Assembly: GCA_026122225.1 (NCBI GenBank)
Contig: JANEZZ010000302.1
Location: forward strand, 496,001 to 560,000
DNA from: Heloderma charlesbogerti
Taxonomy: Eukaryota; Chordata; Lepidosauria; Squamata; Helodermatidae
Direction of reading: 5' to 3'
Length of the DNA stretch: 64,000 bases
Positions 50,201-59,200 of the stretch are shown in pieces. Position numbers and translations under genes: made by a program. Each line of letters starts with the position of its first letter. Position 1 is the first letter of the stretch. Under the pieces are notes generated by a model. It was not told the origin of the DNA and made no database searches. It was given only the letters and a program-made list of their open reading frames with translations.

Positions 50201-53200
50201 CTGGATGGGAGACTATCTGGAAACCCCGTGCAGCACACCATCTGGAGTTTCACCATCAAAGAAAGGCAAGATATAAATGTAATAAATAAAACCAGTGATC
50301 GGCCTCTCTATGGTAGATGCAGGAAGGCCCCGTAGAAAAGGGTGGAGAAAGCTCTGCTCTGCTTCTAAACTGAGAGCAGTTCAGAAGCCAGGGTGAAAAA
50401 TCCTCCTCAGATTGAGGTTTTAATGTTCTATATATTTTAAATTGTTTTATTGTGTGTTGTTTGGTTTTAATTTTTGTGAACCGCCCAGAGAGCTTCGGCT
50501 ATTGGGCGGTATAGAAATGAAATTAAATAAATAAATAAATAAATAAATAAGAAAAGGCGTTTGTGTAGGACAACTGCTCCCCTCCTCGATCCTCATGAAC
50601 ACAAGCAACATTCAAGCAGGTAGGACTAAAATAAACCAGAAACTCAGCCTGAGAACTATTCCCCATGCCTACTCCAAGCTCTGGCCAAGTGGGAAAGAAA
50701 AGAAGCAGAGAGCAAAGCATGCTGGGATGACTCACAGAGGGCCGTACCAAACTGAGAATGTCTGTTCATATCCGCCATCATAGCCAGGCTCCCAGGAAAC
50801 GTTGGCAGAGGTCATGGAAACGGCAACGCGCACATTGCCCGGAGCATGCGGGCTTGTGCCTGAAAGCAGGGAAAGACAAAAAGCATAGCTGTCAGCACTG
50901 ACATTGAATTGCTTAGGTTCATGAGGAAAAACTGTCAGAAAATCTGTTGGATATCAACTTATAGAGAGGTCTTTTTTTTTGTTTGTTATTCTCAGTTTTT
51001 TCCCTTGGTTTTGAGATCTTTAGTATCCTTAATCATTCTTATTAATTTCATTTCCTCTAATCCCTCATTCAAGTTGTGAGTGCTGTTACTTATGTAGCCA
51101 AAATGGTAGCAGTCCCACACAAGAAGGGTGTATCAGCAGGCTTGCTAAAGTACAAAAAAGCTGGGGGGGGGACCTAAGAGGGGGGAGCCCCCCCACAAAG
51201 AGCTCAATGAGGACCAAGCAGAGTCAGTGGCTATAGAACACAGAGTAGCTGTGTTTTGGGGGGCAGGGGATAGAATGGGGTATCCTGGAAGAGGGCATGG
51301 ATGGATGGCCATCTGGAACCCTGAACGCACTCCACACACTGCCACATTCTGTTACAGGTGCCTCTCGTCTTATATACCAGCATTTTATATTCTATACTTT
51401 TGTGTTTATAGTCTAAAATAAAAAAGAGAGATTAATTGTTAAGAAGCATTTGAACAGAGATGCAGAAATTTCCATGCTAAGCAACTAGGATGTCATTTGG
51501 CTGGTTTAAAGCAAACTATATTGTTTCAGGAAAAGCTTTAAACAAACCCCAACAACTTCAATATTAGTCGGTAGGCAGTTAGGAGCATTGGCCCTTTGCT
51601 TGACTGAGTACTCTGTCAGCTGACCTCCAAGAGCCCCTAAGGGCCCATTTCTGTCCACCAGGCCCAATAAAAACCCTAGCACAACCTTCCCCAGTTTGGC
51701 ACCTTCCAGATGTTTTGGACTATGACATCCAGCATCCCTCACCATTGGCGATGCTGACTGGGACAGAAGGAAATTGAAGTCCAAAACATCTGGAGGGCAC
51801 CAGGTTGGGAAAGGCTGCCCTAGCCTCAGAACTGGTTTCTCAGTCTGAGCAGCTCATCTCATTGGATTGGGTCTTGCCTGGCCAAGCCCCAGCTTCCTTC
51901 TGCTGTACCGCTGCCGTTTTTCACACCAGATTGTCTGCATGCCTCTACCTGTCTCTTGCCATTGGACCTTCAATTGCTACCTCTGGAACTTGACCTCTTG
52001 TCTTGGGCTATGTTATCTGCTGCAGGCCTCTAGAACTCAACCCATGCCTCCCCCGATACTTTCTTTTGGGCACTTCAGATGGATAACCAGTACTCCCCAA
52101 GCCCCCAAAACGTGACCGTTTGGGGGGCCTGTCCCCTATAGGGCCCTGACAAACATTGAGGTTGAAATGAAATATCCCTCTAGCTGCACCCTTTACAGAG
52201 GGAGAAATGTGCTCAGCCCTGCAAGAAAAGAAGCTTTTATTTTCAATCCATCTAGAGACATAGCCCAAAACCAAACAAACAAAAAAGGACAGATTTTAGC
52301 AGCAGGTTCACTGGAGTATGAAATTAAAGGAAAATGTTGCTTTCCTTTTCCTGGGAACCATCCCCAACCTGTGCCTTTCAGACAAAGCATTTGCCACAGA
52401 CGTCATCCAAGAAATATGAGCTTCCCTCTGCACAGAGGAGCACATCGCCTCCCTCCAATTACCCCTTAGCCACTCGACTGGCCCAAGGGCTCACGTAGCT
52501 GACTCCTAGAGCAGTTGGAAGGGCCAGCCACTGAAATGTAAGGAATCCTCAAAACAAAGGCAGAGAGATGTGGAGAGAATAGTGCCTAAGTCGTCCATCC
52601 AGGGTGACGGACTGGTGTGTGTGTGTGTGTGTTTGTGTAAGGTGGCAACACAGTGTCTTCTGATCTTCTTTCTCTACTCTCTGTTCCAACAAAGTCTCCG
52701 TGATCCCTTCCTGCTTCAGTTCTAATTTGTTTTTTCCTGGATCAATTATGAATCACTTGGAATTTGATGATGCCATCGGATTGCAGTTATTTTGGTTGTT
52801 TTCAGGACAATATCAATATCTGGAGATTTTACTGTCCCCCAATATGGGTCCAGAAATGGAGATCTCCCCCACTCCCTCCTCCAGAGACCAAACTCAATAA
52901 TTGTGGTGATCAGTATCATCACTATTTCCACAAGCACTCCCACTTTCCGAAATATCCTTCATCACTCATATCAATGCTCTTCTTAATCTATTCTTCTCCT
53001 GTTCCCTTCACACCATCAGCTGCATTCTAATAAACCATCGTCAGCTACTCCACAGCAACTCCTCTTGCTAAATCATCTCTTTGGTGCCTTTATTCTACTT
53101 TCATCTTCTCCAAGTTCGCTATCAAGCTCCACATTCAGTCATCTTTGCTCTCCACTCTCTCTTAGGATTTCATTGGACATTTCTCTTCTTGTCTTTTTCA

Positions 53201-56200
53201 ACTGAAATGGTCAGGAGGGATGTGCATTCCTTTCCCCAAATTGCTATAGTTCTGCATTTAAGACGCATGGAACAGACTATTTCACCTCATTCCTCACTTG
53301 AAACTAGTGTTCCAGTAATGGGAGAAAGGGTTGTTGTTGTTTAGTCGTTCAGTCATGTCCAACTCTTCGTGACCCCATGGACCATAGCATGCCAGGCCTT
53401 CCTGTCCTGCGCTCTCTCCCGGAGTGTGCTCAAGTCCATATTCATTGCATCGGTGATGCTATCTAGCCATCTCATCCTCTGCCGTCCCCTTCTCCTTTTG
53501 CCTTCAATCTTTCCCAGCATCAGGGTCATTTCCAGTGAGTTTTCTCTTCGCATTAGGTGGCCAAAATATTTGAGCTTCAGCTTCTGTATCTGTCCTTCCA
53601 ATGAGCAGTCAGGGTTGATTTCCTTTAGGATGGACTGATTTGACCTCCTTGCAGTCCAGAGGACTCGTAAGAGTCTTCTCCAGCACCACAGTTCAAAGGC
53701 ATCAATTCTTCGGCGCTCAGCCTTCCTTATAGTCCAGCTCTCACAGCCATCCTTAATGAAAGCTACAACATCCACTCCTCCACTCCTCCACAATTCTCTC
53801 CAAATCAGACCTCCACAAACAACCTTCTAAAAACTAGAGCTTACGGGGCCATCACTAAAGGTCATTTGAGCAGCGTAATTTGAGCACTGTTTAAAAGTGA
53901 AAAACATGCTATTGCACATTGTAAGCTGTGACTGTTTCTCTCTTGTCATTCTTAATCTACTGTTGCACAACTGGCTGAACAGAGCAACACCTTGCACTTC
54001 TAGTCATTGTTGTTGTTCACACCTCCATGAGAACTATTTGTGCATGGTTGCTTGTGCAAGGCATTTATCTGAAATAGCCAACAGAGAGTGTTCACTTCAG
54101 GAGCAGAAAAATCATGGGTCTTCACAGCAGCCCCAGCAGTCAATGCCTTGGTCATGCCAACAAAACCTCCCATACCTACCAATGACTGTCAGATGAGTGC
54201 TAGCAGTTATGCTTGTGACTATGTTGGTAGCGACGCATTCCCACTCTCCGTGGTCATCCTTACTGAGAGATCGGAACTGGAGGCTGCCACTTGGAAGGGT
54301 GTTGTGCTTGCTTCTACTGGGCTTCCCTACCTTGGTCAAAGAACAGACAAAGCACAGGGGAAGGAAGGAGAGAGAAAAACACAACTCAGAGGCATGTTGC
54401 AAGGGCCTGGGAGTGAGGCAACATTATGCCAACAGGGCTGTCACACACTGGAGGGGTCCTGGGCCCTTCTTGCAGGGACACTCCAAGGCATTAAGCCAAA
54501 GGGCAAGGCAAAATCATTGGCCAGAGAGGCAGGATAAGGTCAGTTCCCAGAAGACAGTCCAGACAGGTAAGGCAGGTGTGAAGAGAGGAGCACAAAGCGG
54601 GGCTGGCAAGACCAGAGAACCAGCAAAAAAGGCTTGCAGGATTAAGGGAACAGGCAGGGGCAGAGCAAGGAATGGACACAGAGGTGCTGTTGTTGCACAT
54701 ATAAACAGGATCTTGGGCAGGCAAGGGCAGGACCAGTAGCCACATGGAGGGGAGGAGCAAGACAGAGGCAGTGTGTGTGTGTGACTGTCTTCAGCCTTTA
54801 TTATTTATTTATTTCTTATTAAATTTATCAATCGCCCAACTGGCTGATCACCCAGCCACTCTGGGTGATGTACAGTGTATAATAAAACAGTTGAAAACAA
54901 TAAAATTCTACAATAAAAACGTTTTCTAAAATACTTAACCCACCCCAAATGCCTGCCTGAACAAACACGTTTTTAATGCACGACGGAAGCTCATTAAAGA
55001 GGGGGCATGGCAGATTTCCCTAGGGAGGGAGTTCCACAGAGTGGGGGCCACCACAGAAAAGGCATGGTCTAGTATTATTATTTTGTATTTGAATGCCTGT
55101 AGTACACCAATGTAAGTTTATCACAAACATAAGAGTTCAAACTCAAGATCTCTTAACAGTTAAGCCATAACTATTCAGTGTAGAGTAATTTTAAGTATGC
55201 GCTCTTGCTGGAGGACACAGGTACCACATTGCTGATTAGACCAAAGTACACCTGGTCTCACATTCTTTGCAAGAATCCCAGTAATGTACAGGCACTAGAT
55301 GGTCCACCAGAAATTTGGTGGTGGTCCCACCAGTGGACTGTGATCTACCTTCTAGCAGCCTATGGCTTTCCAATGAGATGCAGAGGTCCAAGAAAATGGC
55401 TGAGAAGGTCTGAAGTTAAGGGTCACTGTTTCCACAACCCCACATCAATCACTGAATGGCAAAGAACCTAGACATTCAAACAGGCATGTACAGATTTAAG
55501 AACAGCTTTAGAGCAGCAAGTCTGTTGACTATTCAAGTAACTCTTCTGAAAAAAAGAAAATGTTGTTGTTTCAACCCCAGAGAAGAGGAAATACAACACA
55601 AAATCTTTTACTGGATACTAATTTCTTTTGCTGAATAAGCCTTTAAGGGTGCAATCCTATGGGGATAGGTGATCGCCTCCCAACTCAGAGGTGACTGCCT
55701 ATCCAATGCAGGGTAGGAGAAGCACGGAGAGGATCATTCCCTCCATGCTTCTCCTGCCATGCAATTGCAGCTAGACAGCCGATTTCGGCTGTCTAGCCAT
55801 GGGAAGGCGGAGCAGGGGAGGAGGCTGCCAGACGACACATAGGATGTGTTGTACCGGCATTTCTGCCTTCCCTGCCCCGGAACGCCCCGTTTTGGCTGCT
55901 CCACACTTCTCTTTCGAAGTGGGGGGGAGGTCAGTTCTCCAGGAATCGACCTCAGAGCACAGACTCTGAGGTTGTTTCCCAGAAATCCACATATCCTATG
56001 GCCATCTAGCTGCTGACTAGCAGCCATAGGATTGCTCCCTCCATCACACAGAACTCTTCACTAGGAAGCAATAAGATAAAGATTTCTGCATACTTCTAAA
56101 TCAATGGAAAGTGATCCAGTGAAAAGGCATCAACGTTACCTAACTTATATTTTGATGAGTAAGCTATGGTGAGGGCACGTGCTTGAGCAAAAATTAGTGC

Positions 56201-59200
56201 TTACATGAAAGCATAATAGGATGTGTTGTATGTGATTTATATATGTGATTTATACATATAAATAATTCTAGAGACCTATTTAATTTCTATGGCTCCCAAC
56301 CCAAGGAGTGCTGGGCGTTGCGGTTCTACAAAGGGACTAATGGTCTCCAACAAGGAATTCTCCTCAGCCTCACAAAACTGCAGTTATCAGTGTTTTTCGT
56401 GAGGATAGGGGGAAGTAGTGATGACAGTTGATTGGGTTGCCAGTGAGTTAAACTCTTACTTAGTTTATTGCTTTAGGCCAGTAGAGGGAGCAATGACTCC
56501 ATGGATTCTGCCTGCCTTCTTCACCATGGTAATATCCCTCTGTTTGCATGATGAGGCAATCACACTACTTTTCTTGGGCTTCAGGAAGTGCCCTTCGCAC
56601 TAGGGAGCAATTAGATTGTAATGTAATCTACATTACAACTTTAAACTGGTTTCAAACCTGTTTTTAGTTATTACAGCTACCAAATACAGGAATTCTGGGA
56701 ATTGTAGCTCTAGGAAGAGGGGCTGCTTGGGCAGGGGACAGGGGTCTCTAGCAAAGAATTCTCAGTACCCTCATGAAACTGCAGGATCCCTTTAGATAAA
56801 CCGGTTTGAAACCAGTTAAAAGTTGTGATGTAGATTGGCTGTAGTAGAAGAGAGCTGTATGCTGCTGTCTCAGGCTGCACTTTTGCCTGGGGCAGCAGGT
56901 TTGCTGCAGCAGCGGATGGAAGTTGTTTTTTCCCCTTCCCCACAACAGACCATGCATGTTGCTTCTGCTGCACAGCAATAAAAGAGACAAGGGCCCCATA
57001 CCGTGGAGAGGTGCAAATGGGCTATTCAGAAATCAAGGCAACCCAGAGGATGTGAGTGGATGGGGACTCCAGTGGGCCCAGGGCCAGATGCCAAGTGTAT
57101 TAAGGTAAGCAGTAGTAGACCAGGACACTGGAGAGGAAGCCCACAGAGAGGCACAAAGGGGAGAATGTGGACCAAGAAGCACAGCAGGAAGAGGAGGAGG
57201 AGGAGGAGGAGAAGGAGAAGGAGAAGGAGAAGGAGAAGGAGATGACGATGACGATGACGATGATGGGGGAAGCCGGCATAGCCCACGAGACTCAGGTTCA
57301 AATCCCTGCTCAGCCATGAAGCTCACTGGGTGTCTTTGGGCCTGTCATTTTCTCTCCTAGTTTAATCTCTCTCATAGGATAGGGGAGGATAAAATGGGAG
57401 AAACCTCCATGGATGTCAGGAAGAACAATATATATAAAAAGTAAAACAGCCAGGTAATCCAAAGGTGCCACGATTCACAGCCTGCTGCAGATGAGAGCCA
57501 GCATGGGTCATGGTTAGAGTGCTGGACTAGGACCAGGGAGTTCAAATCCTCACTCAGCCACAGAGTTCACTGGGTAGCCCTGCCCCACCTCCCTCCCTCT
57601 CTGCCTAATAGTACACAGCTGGTGCTCATTCAAGTGGTGAATGGCAATGGCAGCAGCCGTTAAATGTAGGCTGAGCTAAACATTACAATAAACTAGGTGG
57701 CAATCACACCTAGTTCCACTCATCCTGTCTCCCAAACTCATCACACAATGTGCTCCTCCACACCTGCAGGAGGCAGCCAATGACGTGCATGGGGGGCACA
57801 GAAACACACGTGCACCAGGATATCAGGATGAGGCAAAAGTCCAACTAGATGTTAGAGGGGCAGGGAGGACAGCTTGATGCAGTGCAGCCCTGCCTCTTTT
57901 AATGTTGACTTTTAGCAGTTAATTAGCCACGACCTCCTGACTGTGCTGCGACATGTCCTGGTTTGGCACATGACAGCACAGGGCAAAATCTCAGCACAGG
58001 ATGACAGAGAGGCTAATCTGCTCTCCACACTGCACAAGGCAACTGTAGCCCTGGGGGAAAGGAAGCCTGAGTGGGGAGGGCACCTGTAGTAGTCGCTGGC
58101 AAAGAGGAGCAAGAAAAGGGAGGTGGGAATAGAGCGGCTCGTTTTGCAGACACTGCTGCTGCTAAGGCTTCTGCAGTGTCTGATTGCCTTCTTGCGAGGA
58201 GCTGGGTTTCCCCCACCCACCTGCGGGACAGGGCGGCAGTGGTACAGCCCGAAGCGAAGCAGCTGAACCTGCAGTTTGCTCTTACCGGGACAGAGTGTGG
58301 CTTCTCTGTCTGTAATATTCATCAAAAGCCAAAGGCACTGCAGATTTTTCTGGCAGGCCGGGTACCTTTCTCCAGGCGATGACGGGAAAGGGGTCTCCTG
58401 CAGCAGCACAGGGTATGAACAGCTCCCTCCCTGCCTCTTGTCTGTACTCCCAGCCTGGTAGCACCGTGAAATAGGGTGGGTCCTGTAGCCAGGATGAAGC
58501 GGGGAGGGAGGCAGAGAAAGGGAAAATAGATCAGTAAAATTGAACCACTCTCATTGAGCATGCAGCATTAAAAACAGAGCTGCCAACCTATTACAGGACT
58601 TTTAGCCAATTAATGAATATGCCAAAAGCCAGGTGGTTAACAGTTTTATGTTGACTTACATACAAGCACTGACCCATGTAAATTCATGGGCGGTGCAATA
58701 CCTTCTTTGTTCTTTCTGCCTTCACTCTCACACACTTCCCACTCATGTAGTCGTTAGTAATGAACACACTATTCGCGCATATAATTTACATACAGCTCAT
58801 GCACACAGAAACACCCACATACTCACAAAACATAGAGTATAGCAACTGACGGACACTAATGGAGGTACCTTCCTTCTCTGCTGAATGCCTCCCCATCAGA
58901 CATCGTAAGCTTGTGTGCTGACTTTTTATACTTCTAAGCTGGAATCTTCATAAACATTCCATATCATGTCAGCAGCAAAGGTAACAGCTAAGGAGGGCTT
59001 ATTTCAACCAAATGAATCCAAAATTCTCCAGCCAATAGCTGTGGAGGTTTAAGAAAATGCAGCCTATGTTTTCCTTAGTTTAGTTGAGCTAAGTTGATTT
59101 TGGCCCCGGTGGGGCCTTTCAGTATACTAGCCTTACCATCACAACCGGCATTTGGTTAGTGTGTGTGCGTGTGTGTGTGTAATACATATAGTTCACAAGC

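Larger units (their letters stand above)
44160..50735 (-). other. IGSF9B intron, 6.6 kb
   Basis: It contains microsatellites (44237-44355, 47174-47220, 49741-49768), a tRNA-derived SINE (47405-47627), a motif-rich AT repeat (48340-48730), an inverted-repeat element (49885-50179), a 5S-like SINE (50183-50290) and a non-LTR tail (50405-50551). Positions 44780-47060 show nothing recognised. Confidence 0.85.
50860..54179 (-). other. IGSF9B intron with BovB fragment
   Basis: 3320-bp intron with a palindromic repeat (51684-51819), a TG repeat (52615-52634) and a BovB 3' fragment (53334-53775). The remainder shows nothing recognised. Confidence 0.85.
54331..58365 (-). other. IGSF9B intron splitting Ig5
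   Basis: 4035-bp intron. It holds a non-LTR repeat (54797-55060), inverted-repeat elements (55647-56039, 56625-56836), a purine microsatellite (57190-57262) and MIR-like SINEs (57263-57435, 57490-57700). Positions 55070-55640 and 57710-58365 show nothing recognised. Confidence 0.85.

Noticed and set aside
57003..57245. Frame ending in poly-arginine
   Set aside because: Produced by the GAG/GAGAAG microsatellite.
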